Shown here: piece by piece, positions 10,329 to 22,790 of the stretch
How positions within the stretch are numbered: the stretch's first letter is position 1
How the letters are laid out: every line of letters begins with the position of its first letter
Translations under genes and position numbers: made by a program
Notes under the pieces: model-generated
Told to the model about the DNA's origin: nothing
The model's database searches: none
The model's input: the letters and a program-made list of their open reading frames with translations, nothing else
From: Adiantum capillus-veneris
Taxonomy: Eukaryota; Streptophyta; Polypodiopsida; Polypodiales; Pteridaceae
DNA: 60,000 nucleotides
Direction of reading: 5' to 3'
Assembly (NCBI GenBank): GCA_014529385.2
Contig: CM043959.1
Span: forward strand, 16,371,309 to 16,431,308

Positions 10329-10368
10329 ATTATTCACCAGAAGCAAGACCCGCCATGCATGGGACAAG

Positions 10369-10406
<38 letters not shown>

Positions 10407-10409
10407 ATT

Positions 10410-10465
<56 letters not shown>

Positions 10466-10470
10466 GTACT
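9830..10470. repeat. CT-rich low complexity with a repeated 32-base unit and CT/CA microsatellites
   Basis: The unit CAGAAGCAAGAC followed by CGCCATGCATGGGACAAGAG occurs at about 10241-10273 and 10338-10370, each followed by a (CT)n tract (10274-10325 and 10371-10403). A (CA)n tract follows at 10413-10460. No gene is seen. Confidence 0.85.
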
Positions 10471-12480
10471 TAGCTATAATTAACCCCTCCTCCCCACACA
10501 CACCATGGGACGAGGCTCGTATATATTACCTACAAGTGGGTTTTGCTTTACGGTTTACTATACTACTGCCATTATTTGCAGTGAAGGCGCAGGGGCTTTC
10601 TCTACAACTAGAGGCGGCCTCGCTGTCGTGTAACACAGTCGGTATACTGACGACGATTTTACTCATGGCTTTGATCTAGGCGGACCGCTTCTCTCCCTCC
10701 TTCCTCTATATAATGAGGTGAGGGCACCTCTTTGGCCCTCGCTTAGCTTTGTTTTGTTGTTGCCTTGCCTTGAATTTTTCTGCGTGGTATTGAAGCATGG
10801 AGCTCACTTTGTCTAACAATCAGGTCTGCTTCCTCGGCCATATGTTTTATGATTGCAGGTTTTAAAAAAAAAATTACTGTTGAGGATGGTTTTTTATGAT
10901 TACTCTTGCTCTGTTAATTGGGTTATGATCTTCTTTGATTAGAAGCACACATGGCTTATCATAACACGGCATAATGAATTTGGAAATGTCGCAGATACTG
11001 GTATTGTTTAAAACGATTTCTGGTTGCCTATTACATAAGGAGTTTACTGTGTTGCATTTTTTTGTTAATGATAACATATTAAAAGGGTTTTTTTGCATAT
11101 CAGTGGCTAGACCACTCGTTTGGCTATGGCCTTATACCTTGCTAATTGACTGGCCGGCTAATAGGCGCCTTGTTTACATGGGTTGTTGCCTTTTAATTGA
11201 GCTTGAATGGTGAAATAGGGGGGTATGATATCCCACCCTTTGCACACCGACTATTGTGCCAGGTGGTACGATACGACAGTTTTTTAACGAACCTTCATTT
11301 TGGAAAAATGCTTTAATATGCTCATTGTTAATTGTTTTTTATTTTCTAAAGGGCTTGATGCTATGGGCTACTGTTGGCTGCGTTTGTTTACTGGTTTTTT
11401 TAGGGGCTTAGTGAGCAGCAAATAAACCTTGTGGCTTACTTGATACTGTTGTTTTTTGCATAGATGTTTTTAACACTATCATAGGAAGCCGTTTTACTGG
11501 CCCTGTATATTGGTTGGCTGGTGGAAGTGCTTTCTGTCCGAATGGGCAATGACATAGAGGGTTTTTTAGGGGTGTTGGTCCCGATTGCGCACAATTGCAG
11601 TACTTGGTCTTTACCTTATTCGGTTAGGATGTAAACTACATTCACTTGGGTAAATGTTGATCCTTTTTTAAACCTTGAGTGTGGAAGTGGAACTAGCATG
11701 TTCATGGTATATATATTTTTATGGTTCGGCTCATGGTCTGGCTTTTATCAGGACTCCTTGTTACTTGGTTTGCTAAAGAGAAATATATGGTTAGTGATAG
11801 TGGGATGATTCAGAGTCCATTTTACCATTATGGGCGTCCGACCTGAAAACAATCTTAAACAAAGCTTGATACTGTATGAGAACTTTAAATGGACTTTTAA
11901 AAAAAAAACTTCTTGTATAAACTCCATTTGGTAGAGCTTTTCATGAACTGATAAAATTGAGATTTTTTTTAAAAAATAAAAGGAGTGGATTCAGACACTT
12001 GGATTAGAAGGGGTGATGGATGGCCTTCTAATCAAAATAATATTCTTTTACTATAATCTTTGGAATTTAAAAAAAAAGAGAAAAGTGATAACATCTTTAC
12101 ATAAATACTCTTGACTAAGCTTGTAAAGTCTAATTTTTTTTGAGATGGACATGGAGAACAACCGGTATAGTTCATTGATACTTGTAAAACACATCCAAAG
12201 CTAACTGAATTGTTGTCTTGTTTGGATGGATGCAAGTAAGGACTCTATCTTATCTTGGAGGTCTTTTTGACTTTGGCAAGCTGACCTACAGAGGATTGCA
12301 CACTCACTTATGATTTGGGAACTTTTTTCTACTATCTGTATATTGGAAGGGGACCCCATTCCTACAAACATTATACTTAAATGATTCTAATACTGAGTTG
12401 TTTCTGTACTTATCTGTTCTTTGTTCCATTGCCAACTGTCTTTTGAATGTAAAAATTCAATTATGTTTTATTATCTAAGA
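10471..12480. other. 2 kb without a recognisable gene
   Basis: The DNA is AT-rich with many T runs and no motif-bearing reading frame. At the left end a TATATAA at 10707-10713 lies 90 bases before an ATG (10797) followed by nine codons and a GT donor-like site. This could be a promoter and a tiny first exon, but no second exon was found, so I do not call a gene. Confidence 0.4.
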
Positions 12481-12488
12481 TAAAACAG

Positions 12489-12985
<497 letters not shown>

Positions 12986-12990
12986 GCTCT

Positions 12991-13034
12991 CGTTCACCTG
13001 TGCAGGGCAAAAGCCTCCCTCTCAGTACACGTTG

Positions 13035-13081
<47 letters not shown>

Positions 13082-13245
13082 CTCAACCCGCTCTCTCTCC
13101 TCACTCACGCCCTCTCTCCGTCGTTCTTTGTAGTCGGCTAGCCAGATATAAAAATAAATTTATTTCTCTCTCCGTCGTTCCCACACACACACACTCTCGT
13201 TACTTACACACACATCCACACACAACCCCATATATATATACGCGG

Positions 13246-13300
<55 letters not shown>

Positions 13301-14007
13301 AGCACCTACACCCTCACACAATTACATACACATACGCACTTACGAGCACATGCACATACATACACGAGCACACACACCCATTCACACAAGTACACTCACG
13401 CCATACGCACACACAAGAAGTAAAAGCAAAAGAGCTCGACATCGACGCCTAAAACAATAGAAGAAGACGACCAAAATCACGCGAAGGCAACCATCAATCA
13501 AGAAATGACGCTGAAGGCATGCTCCGGTCGGGGCCCCGAAAGTGGCGAATGCGCTACACCGATGCATCAGCAAAGCCCGCCATTCATCGACATCTTGTCC
13601 ACGACGCATCTGTGCAGTAAACATCCATAGGGTAATCTATGTTCCCGTTTTCAAGCCAAAACCGTGTATAAAAACCAATTGTATATCACCACCTCTCTCT
13701 AGGTGATGGTCACAAAGCCCGCTTAGGAGATATCATTTTAAAAAATTCTCCTAAGACAAAGCAAGGGTCAACCATTTGGGACCCGGCTCCTTGCTTTGTC
13801 TCTCCTTATTAGGGCCCTAACCTAATCATATTATCCTAAACTAATGCAACCTGCACCAATAAAAGAACACTTAGAGGTCACTGTAAAGGGGGACAACATT
13901 TTGGGAGAGCACTCTGGGAGAGTGGTGTAGCATTTTGGACACTCGGGCACTTGGGGGTACTCTCTCTCTCTCTCCAGTCCTTGTCGCAACCCACATGGTG
14001 CAGCAGA

Positions 14008-14051
<44 letters not shown>

Positions 14052-14098
14052 ACCCACCAGACACACTCTCCCTCCCTCTCTCACCCTCTTCCTTCTCT

Positions 14099-14178
<80 letters not shown>

Positions 14179-15121
14179 CTCGTTCACCTGTGCAGGCCGC
14201 CATGTAGGGCAGAAGCCTCCCTCTCAGTACACGTTGCCGACACACTCACACATACAAACACACACACACCCACACACTCACCCAACCCGCTCTCTCTCCT
14301 CACTCACGCCCTCTCTCCCTCGTTTTCTATAGTCGGCCAGCCACATATAAAAATAAATTTATTTCTCTCTCCCTCGTTCCCACACACACACTCTCGTTAC
14401 TTACACACACATCCACACACAACCCCATATACATACGCACACACACTCACAAGCACCTACACCCTCACATAATTACGTACACATACGCACTTACGAGCAC
14501 ATGCACATACATACACATACACTACACGCATGAGCGCAGGCACCCATTCACATAAGTACACGCACACCATACGCAACACAAGAAGTAAAAGCAAAAGAAC
14601 TCGACATCGACGCCTAAAACGATAGAAGAAGACGACCAAAATCATCGAAGGCAACCGTCAATCAAGAAATGACGCCAAAGGCATGCCCCAGCTGGCCCCG
14701 AAAGTGGCGAACGCGTTACATTGACACACCAGCAAAGCCCGCCATTTATCGGCATCTCGTCCACGAGGCATCTCTGCAGTAAACATCCGTAGGATAATCT
14801 ATTTTTCCATTTTCAAGCCAAAACCTTGTATAAAAACCAATTGTTTATTACCACCTCTCTCTAGGTGATGGTCACAAAGGCTCGCATAGGAGATATTATT
14901 TTAAAAAATTCTCCTAAGACAAAGCAAGGGTCAACCATTTGGGACCCAGTTCCTTGCTTTGCCTCTCTTGATTAGGGCCCTAACCTAATCAGATTATCTT
15001 AAACTAATGCAGCCTGCACCTATAAAAGAACACTGAGAGGTCACTATCAAGGGGGGCAACATTTTGGGAGAGCACTCTGGGAGAGTGGTGTAGCATTTTG
15101 GGCAACACTCGGGCACTTGGA
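12991..15121. repeat. 1.19-kb tandem duplication (copies 12991-13955 and 14181-15121)
   Basis: The two copies run in parallel from CGTTCACCTGTGCAGG through GTACACGTTGCC, a CA-rich stretch and AAATAAATTTATTTCTCTC to GGGAGAGTGGTGTAGCATTTTGG and ACTCGGGCACTTGG. They differ by substitutions and microsatellite length. Each holds a hairpin of AGACAAAGCAAGG against CCTTGCTTTG (about 13752-13801 and 14917-14965). Copy 2 has a TATA-like CCTATAAAAGAACAC (15019-15033) that has decayed to CCAATAAAAG in copy 1. This LTR-like layout suggests two copies of a non-autonomous element promoter region. No TG/CA ends or protein were identified. Confidence 0.75.
14101..14174. repeat. (CT)n microsatellite, about 74 bases
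   Basis: An almost pure CT tract precedes copy 2 of the tandem duplication; another of about 38 bases lies at 14011-14048. Confidence 0.95.
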
Positions 15122-15966
15122 TGTGGGGCACTTGGGAGTCAGCACTTGACAAGGAAACCATGCACAGACCCGACTCCAAGGGTCGCCACACACAAGAGTA
15201 GAATCTCCGTGTATATGGAATTTCCTCTAGAGAATGCACTATAGGCTCTGTATCTTTCACTATCCCTCTATCTCTCTCTATCACCAGAGTTGCCATCTCA
15301 TCAAAACTAAGGTTTTTTGTAAATATCGCTTTGAGTCAAGTTTCTCTCACATTCCGAGGGGTTTCCATCACCTACGTCTCTCTCTCTCTCTCTCTCTACA
15401 ATGTGCAATATTTGTGCCATTTTAAATCACCGTTGTACGTATCCTAGCCGCTCAAGCTAGGCAGTGCCCCCTGTTCATTTCCCGTGACTAGCTCGGCGTG
15501 CACGGTCCTAACGTTGAGGCTGTCGGGATCCGTTTTGCACTTTGCGCTTGTCACTGCTAATTGGGTATTTGGTTCAATCGCTTACAAGGAACGGCCCACT
15601 CTTTAACTAAACCCTGTATTTCAAAAATCCTCTCCCAAACATCCTAAAACTCTCACACCAAAATCTCGGGAGATTGAACCCTACCCTAACAATTGGCGAA
15701 CTTTCCATCTTTCTTGTAGTCTTTACCCCACCCTTTCAAAAATTGGTACACCCATCTTATGTTGGACCAACGGCCATAAATTGTGCACTCTCCTAACCAA
15801 AATCAAAGATAAGAATTGAGCTTAAATGTACAAGGTTATTCTTTGTGGCTACCTTTACCCTGACTCCTACCTTTTGTTTTGAAGGATGATTCTCGAGTCC
15901 CCCTCTCTTCCCATAAAGGTTCTCTTTTGGGAAATCCCCTCCCAACCATTCCTCGTCTTAAAGTTC

Positions 15967-16009
<43 letters not shown>

Positions 16010-16461
16010 TCTCTCTTTTGGAATGTACTTCAATTTTATCTCTTTGGAACGTGCACCATGTACACCATATCCCCCCCCTTTGGAATGTACACCGTGAACA
16101 CCATATTTTGAATCAATACCATGTTTTGGATCAACACCTCTTTTTGGATTAAACACCACACTTTTTACCTCCCGCTTCACACTTTTGGACCCCCTCCCTA
16201 ACCTCACACCCCATAATTTGCGAACCAACACCCCCCCACCCCTATTCTTTTAAAAACAACTCGCCTATATATTATCTTCCTTTTAGATACAATCCCCCTT
16301 ATTTGAAACTTCTACCTCCTCCAATACAACTTCCCTTAAGGCCACCTCCTTTTAGATACAACCCCTGTTTTTTGAAACTTATACCTCCAATACAACAACA
16401 GTTTCTTTTTAAAAAACTCCCCTATATGCCACCTTCCTTTTAGATACAACCCCTAGATTTC

Positions 16462-16495
<34 letters not shown>

Positions 16496-17198
16496 TTCTC
16501 TCTCTACATCGCCAATGTCACCCCTCACCCACACTACTCTCTACTCATTCTAATGTCACCTTTAACAAGGTCCCCCCCCTCTCTAGATCGCCCACACCAC
16601 CCCTCACCCACACTCTCTACTCATTCTTACGTCACCTTTAGCAACCTTATGCCCGTCCATTCCCCCACATCCCCCCACGCCCCACTCTTTTTCAAAGAAA
16701 ACTGGTTGCATCTATTCAGTCTTCATACTCCTTCCCCAAAACCTACCTCCTTTGTTGATATGCAATTCTTGTCACAAGAGATTTCCCTCTCTTACTCTAC
16801 AGCACTTCCCACTACCGACTTGAGCATAATCTTTATAGATCCACACACTCCCCAAAAGATTTTTTTTTTCTATTTTCTATCAACCATACCCCCCCTATCA
16901 TTTTCCCCCAATAAATCTCACTTGAAAGATTTTTTTCCCCAATAAATACCCCTTTTTGCAAGATACCCTTTGTAGTTACTACAAACCCCTCTTCGATAAG
17001 TCGGGTTGGTAACATCTTAATTAATACCCTTCAAGTACAATCTCCATTATTTAATCCCCGCCCCCCTTTTTCCTCCCAACCTCCCACCGTCCTATCTAAG
17101 AACCCCCGCTCCTCTTTAGCCCATTCTAATCCCCCTACTACAGACTACATTTTTGGGTACCCCCCCCCCCTTCCCACACCAACCCCAAGAAACCTCAA
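15122..17198. other. non-coding, C-rich strand with short tandem blocks and poly-C runs
   Basis: No gene is seen. Poly-C runs are 38 bases at 15970-16007, 30 bases at 16466-16495 and 10 bases at 17161-17170. Short blocks repeat with variation: CCTTTTAGATACAA (about 16278, 16347 and 16436), CACCCCTCACCCACACT (about 16518 and 16598) and TTTGGAATGTACACC-like words (16017-16110). The strand is strongly biased to C and T. Confidence 0.7.
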
Positions 17199-19292
17199 CA
17201 AAATGGAATTTCGGAAAGGATGAACATGACAATCATGGAGCGAGCACGAAGCATGCGGCTACATGCAGGCCTACCACCTGAGCTTTGGGTGGAAGCAGTA
17301 AGTACGTATGTGTTCTTAATCAACCGGAAACCCTCAACGACATTGGATGGGGAGTTTCAGAAGAGGCATGGACAGGTAAACCGACGAATTATGCATTTTT
17401 TAAAGTGTTTTGGTGCGAGGCTTTCATGCACATAGATAGAAGCCTAAGGTCAAAGCTAGATTCAAAGTCTAAAAAGTGTTTCTTCATTGGCTATGGAGAA
17501 GCTAACTTTGGGTATCGCCTATGGAATCCTGAAGATGGTAAAATCTTTAGAAGTAGGGATGTAATTTTTAATGAATGAAATATGTACAAAGATTACTTGG
17601 AAAGAAAACAAACAAAAGAAAAAGGTGATGGGTACATGGAGCTTGAGGACGGTGAAGACTCAAGGAGTGAAAACGGTGACAAGGTGCAACAATGTCAACC
17701 AAATGAGGAGCCTCAACCTATTCCTTGAAGATCCACAAGAGCAAGTAGACCTCCAAAAAGGTTTGCTCCTTCCTTCAACCATCTCCTGGTTTTAGATTCT
17801 GGAGAGCCGGAATCATACAAAGAAGCTATGCAACACGAATCTAAAAAAGAATGGATGAAGAGCATGCAAGTAGAGATGAACTCATTACATCGCAACCAAA
17901 CATGGGAGTTGGTTGAGTTGCTTAAAGGTAAGCGAGCACTATAGAACAAATGTGTGTATAAGATGAAGGAAGAAGAAGGTGGGAAGAAAGGTACAAGTCT
18001 ATGCTTGTGGTAAAAGTGTTTTCTCAAAAGAAAAGTATTGAATTCAATGAGATATTTTTTCCTGTTGTAAAGATGAACTCAATTAGGTTTGTCTTAAGCC
18101 TTGTGGCTGCTCATGATTTAAATCTTGAGCAAATGGATGTAAATATCGCATTCACTCACGGCGACTCAGAGGAGGAAATTTACATGCTTTAACCAAAGGG
18201 ATATGAAGTAAAAGGTAAGGAGAAAATGGCTTGCAAATTAAAGAAGCTTGTACGGTTTAAAGCAAGCATCAAAACAATGATACTTGAAGTTCGATGGATG
18301 GATGTTGGATCATGGATTTAAAAGATGCAACTCAGATCACTGTGTTTACATAAAGAATTTGGGAGATGGGAAGTTCATCATCCTAATGTTGTATGTTGAT
18401 GACATGCTGATTGCAAGTGCTAACATGCAAGACATCTAAGACCTAAAAGAGGAGCTGTCTAAACCTTTTTCAATGAAAGATTTAGGTGCTGTAAAGAGGA
18501 TACTTGGTATGAAGATATCAAGGGACATGACAAAGAAGACATTAAAGATATCTCAAGAGGATTACATCAAGAAGGTACTAGAAAGGTTTGCAATGCAAGA
18601 TGCAAAATCTATTTCTACACCTTTGGGTAATCACTTTAAACTAACCAAAGATATGTGTCCAAAGACACAAGAGGAGATAACCTATATGTTTAAAGTTCAT
18701 GGAGTGGGAGTTGTCAGTAGGTTGATGGTGGAAAATCTAGGTAAAGAGCATTGGCAAGCTGTGAAGTGGATACTTAGGTCTCTAAAGGGGACAACCACGA
18801 ATGCTTTGTATTTTGGAGGCACTGACATTTTCTTGCAAGGATATGCTGATGCAAATATGACAGGTGAAAGAGACACTCGAAGGAGCACTACTAGCTACGT
18901 CTTCACAATTGGGGACACAACAGTAGTTTGGGATTCAAAGTTGCAGAAAGTGGTCTCACTTTCTACCACGGAAGCAGAATATGTAGCAATGGCGAAAGCA
19001 AGTAAAAAGATTTTGTGTCTTCACATATTCTTGGAGGAGCTTGGATACAAGCAAGACATTGTGTCTTGTACAGTGACAATCAAAGCACCATTCATCTTGC
19101 AAAGAATTTAGCCTTTCACTTAAGGACAAAGCACATTGAGGTGAGACATCACTTTATACGTACTCTTTTAAAAGAGGGTCAACTAAAGATAGGAAAGGTG
19201 CACACAAGTGAAAATCCTGCAAACATGTTTACAAAAGTAGTCAACAAGGAGAAGTTGAGGTTTTGCTCATCTTCAATCAGCATTCAAGGATA
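17199..19292 (+). pseudogene. decayed Copia retrotransposon (integrase end, RT, RNase H)
   Basis: Reading frames shift and contain stops, but the Ty1/Copia order is clear. The integrase C-terminal part starts with QNGISERMN (17199) and runs through PPELWVEAV, CFFIGYG and FRSRDVIFNE (17575). RT pieces read QMDVNIAFTHGD (about 18134), LMLYVDDMLIA (about 18387, catalytic YVDD kept) and MKDLGAVKRILGMKI (18473). RNase H pieces read YADANMTGERDTRRST (18841), LSTTEAEYVAM (18960), DNQSTIHLAKN and HIEVRHHFIR. Stops are seen at 17577 and 18190, with frameshifts around 18240-18330 and 19075. The gag, protease and 5' LTR are missing; the left junction abuts C-rich repeats at about 17190. Confidence 0.88.
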
Positions 19293-19340
19293 AGAAACCA
19301 AGATGGAAATCAGTCACAGGTTTGGTGTGAAGATCAGTCT

Positions 19341-19352
19341 CCAAGTGGGAGA
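19341..19352 (+). other. Copia polypurine tract
   Basis: CCAAGTGGGAGA lies directly before the inferred 3' LTR start, as in plant Copia elements, where AAGTGGGAGATTGTT is typical. Confidence 0.65.
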
Positions 19353-19353
19353 C

Positions 19354-19617
19354 TATTAACTATGGAGCGCCTGATTTACCCCTTGTAATTTTTAGTATTA
19401 AAAACGCACATATGTAAGGCCCCCGTTATGAGAAGAAGCCATCGTGCGTGAAGAAAAATCACGCGTTGGAAAACCAAAATTTCCACGGCCAAGAGTATTC
19501 CTTTTCGCCGAAATATTATGGCCGGACTTCGACCGAAAAGTGGCCGAAAAACTGTCGATTGGTGGCCAATAGTCAATGGCCGGTGGCCGACGAAAGTCAA
19601 TGGCCGCTGTCCGATGG
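19354..19617 (+). mobile_element. Copia 3' LTR, left part (split by the nested element)
   Basis: The LTR begins TATTAAC, probably a mutated TGTTAAC, and is interrupted at 19617 by the 16.7-kb insertion. It resumes at 36366. GGCC-rich text such as CAATGGCC continues on both sides of the insertion, which supports the split. Confidence 0.7.
19613..19617. other. target-site duplication GATGG, left copy
   Basis: GATGG directly precedes the nested LTR element and recurs directly after it at 36366-36370. A 5-bp duplication is the usual length for plant LTR retrotransposon integrase. Confidence 0.9.
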
Positions 19618-19781
19618 TGTAAGAACCCTAGGAGCTAGAGACCCTGGATCCTCTACCCAACCGCCCATACTTATAGGCTCTTAGCCCTAGGATCCCCTGT
19701 CCACACTGCTAGCTGGCCTGTGGCCGGGGTCCGTGCCCCCCTTTAGGGTAGGGCCCTGCCTGTAGGACCTGTGTCCTGACA
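19618..19781 (-). repeat. 3' LTR of the nested element
   Basis: This 164-bp repeat runs from TGTAAGAACCCTAGG to GTCCTGACA on the plus strand. It matches 36201-36365 with a small number of substitutions. The dinucleotide ends are TG and CA. Confidence 0.92.
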
Positions 19782-19800
19782 TTACTCCCCCCTTTGGAAG
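19782..19800 (-). other. polypurine tract of the nested element
   Basis: On the minus strand CCAAAGGGGGGAGTAA runs directly into the TGTCAGG of the LTR, as expected for plus-strand priming. Confidence 0.75.
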
Positions 19801-22790
19801 AGTTTTAGTCCTCGAAAACACAAGTGGTGGTATCTTCATAAGAACACTAATGTTTTCCACCGTGGCAGCCCTCATGGATCCAACAGTTTGTTGAATCGGA
19901 ACCCGGTTCATTGGGAGGTTCAATGAAATCAAGAATAACATCTTGATTTTCCACATTGTTGTCCCTGTACAACCGTCTTGGTTAACCGTGAAGACTCCAT
20001 TTAAAACTCACTTGAGTAGGTGATACACTTTTTGAAAAAAAAAAAATCGTACCGAATCTTGGCAGATGCGCAGAGAGGCAAGTGGCACCGTCAAGGTCCC
20101 GATTGTAGGCTGCAGCGCAGAAGGGAGGGTATTGCAGCATGCGGAGGAGAGACGAGAGGAGCACATGAGGACGCAGCAGGCGAAGTCGACGAGTATATGC
20201 AAAAGCAAAATTGTTCTTTTGTTTTATTATACGACAAGTTCCCTAGAGCAGGTCAGGTGGGTGCTGAAGTGGTTACGGGAATTGCAGCACGGTAATTGTT
20301 AGATCGGTGGAGGCTCGAAACTGGGAAAACTCTTTTGGTAAAGGTAGTGAAGAATTCACTTGAGAGGACAGAAGGAATCTAAGAGAGCATCTCAAGAAGT
20401 AATGAATAAAATGAAAGTGGAGCGAGTAGGGAGAAATAGGGTGTCTAAATGTATACCCAAGTTTCAGACTTTCTGGAGGTACTTGAATATGCAATATAAC
20501 CTCGGCTTATCTTTCCATGAAAGTACTATGCTGACATATTCATCAGCAGCAACCAAGTCCTTGACTTGCTATGGTTTCTTGCCAGTAGCCAACCGTATCA
20601 AAACTGATGATTAAGGTTGATAACTTGAGAATAACAGGCAGAGACTAAAAGTAGCCGTAACATGCCTGTCATCATATGAAGCAAACTCAAAACTAGAAAG
20701 GTAACCGATCTAGTTGTTTCACTTCTTGCTGATGTATGCACTTAGCATATCCTTTAGTGTATGCACTTTGCATATCCTTTAGTACTAAATAGAATGCTTG
20801 TAAACTGCCCATCCTACTCGGGATGAATAGCAGCAGTAAGAGTGAGGTGCTTTTCCCCCAACACTTACAGAAAGTCGCCCACGACTGACGACAAACTATG
20901 ACTCAATCATTGAGTATCCAACCATATACTCGATATGGAATGGAGACAACCAACTAGGTTGAAAACAGATTGGAGTTTCAAGCATCCAATCACAAACACC
21001 CATACTTAGACATCACCTTGTATGGCAGGGTGTGAACCCATACTAAATCTGCAAGAGAAATTGCACTGACAGTGCAAAAAATTGCAGAAACAATAATGTC
21101 CATGAAGTTGCATGCCGCTCCGAATAAATTTGTGTTAAACACTAGGGCCCATAACACCTAGTGTGCATGCATTTAACACAAACATATCCGAACAACAATT
21201 CCATGACGAGACTTTGGACCATAACAGAATGTGACAACCCGGTCACACCTAGGTACCAACCATGAGACATTCTCATGTACATTGCATACTTAGCTATATG
21301 TAGAAACAACCCTCCGTTAAGGTGGTTTCAGAGCACTTGTAATCGTAACAAGTTTGTACTTAGTACCCGACAATTTCTGGCCACTGAAATTGCTCCTGAT
21401 ACTGTGTGCTCAAAATGGTCGAATCCATGGATGCGACCAACACTTAGGGACTTCGTCGCGACACATTGTTAGATAGTTGGCGCCAGTGTCAGTCCCAGAG
21501 ACTCATATTCTCCACATGTGGAATATGTCTCAAACAAGGATATCAAGAAAAGAGACATCCATCAAGTACGAGCTGGTACTTGTGTGTGGAGGTAACTACA
21601 AATACTTTGCGACAATAGTGAGAGGGATCCTCATTCATTTCTCCACACTGGCTAAACCGAACTCCTTGAGTCCCTAGACCATGTTGTATCCCGTGTGACA
21701 ACATGTGCCAAATTGAATCCTACAAATGGATTCATAACAACATAATGTACATTGGACACTACGGCCCAACTACGCGTTTCGGCATGCCCTTGGCATGGCT
21801 CTAAAACATTCAAGCATATTTGTACGACTTGAAAAAACCAAACAATATTGCACTGGAAGCCTTGGGTGTTGCCCATTAGGAAAAATATGAACCCTCTAGG
21901 GGCCCTTTGGGATTAAGGTTAATTAGAGGCCAACCAATAGAAAGAGGGTGGTGGACACACTCTATACCCTCAAAAAAGTAGGGGGACAAGGTAGCCTTAC
22001 ACCTCTTAATGGCCTGTTACCTAGTGAGAAGGTAAGGGAGGTGGCTAGGGGAAAGGGAGGGGGGGGGGGGGGACCACTTTGACCTTTTTTCCCCCACTTT
22101 TTGGCCTAGATTTATAAAATACACTAAAAATTTCAAATTTCAAGTTTTCCCTCCTTAAAATGTCCCCTAACCTATTTCATGGTCAAAAAAGTATTTTTGA
22201 CCTCCAAAAGTAAAAAACGTGCACTAAAAAATTCCAAAAAATTAAAATTTTCCAAAAAAATACAAAACATCATTTTCCACCCTCCAAAGTCTTTCCAAAC
22301 CTATTCTATAGCTAAAAAGTGATTGTCTCTCTCTACAAACCCTTTTCCAAGCTCTCCATGGCTGCAACAATTACATGCACCCCCTATAGTCCAACATTAT
22401 CTCTCTACTAGCTTTCTCCCATCTCCATTGTAGCACCAAGCAAGCTTCTCTCCCATCTCTTCCCCTTGCCCACCACATAGTTCCACACCAAGCTAGCTCT
22501 TCTCCCTTCTCTCACCTCCATTACAGCATGAAACAAGATTCTCCTCCTTCTACTTTCATTCACTCGCACTACATGAACCTCTACTCCCGAAGGTGGAAAA
22601 AGCATCAACTCACATGACTTGTATACCACAAGAAAAGAAGGTGTGAATAGTACATGGGCATTGCAAGGATTCATCTCCAACATAAAGATAGAATGGTGAA
22701 AAAACTACCCTTGTAGCTTACATTCAGAGCTTAAGATCATCTCCATCTTTACGTTTATCACGCTGGAGGGAATTAACCTCTTTATGGCTT
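19801..22790. other. interior of the nested element, left part; no gene recognised
   Basis: The minus-strand DNA next to the polypurine tract may be a decayed tail of a pol gene, but no catalytic motif is visible. Short repeats occur at 20731-20785 (TGTATGCACTT, GCATATCCTTTAGT) and an interrupted inverted repeat of TGTGTTAAA / TTTAACACA lies near 21131-21182. A poly-G run lies at 22060-22072. The open frames are short and without motifs. Confidence 0.5.

Noticed and set aside
21478-21488. TTGGCGCCA as a second LTR primer-binding site
   Set aside because: No LTR end lies next to it, and the nested element already has a correctly placed PBS at its other end.
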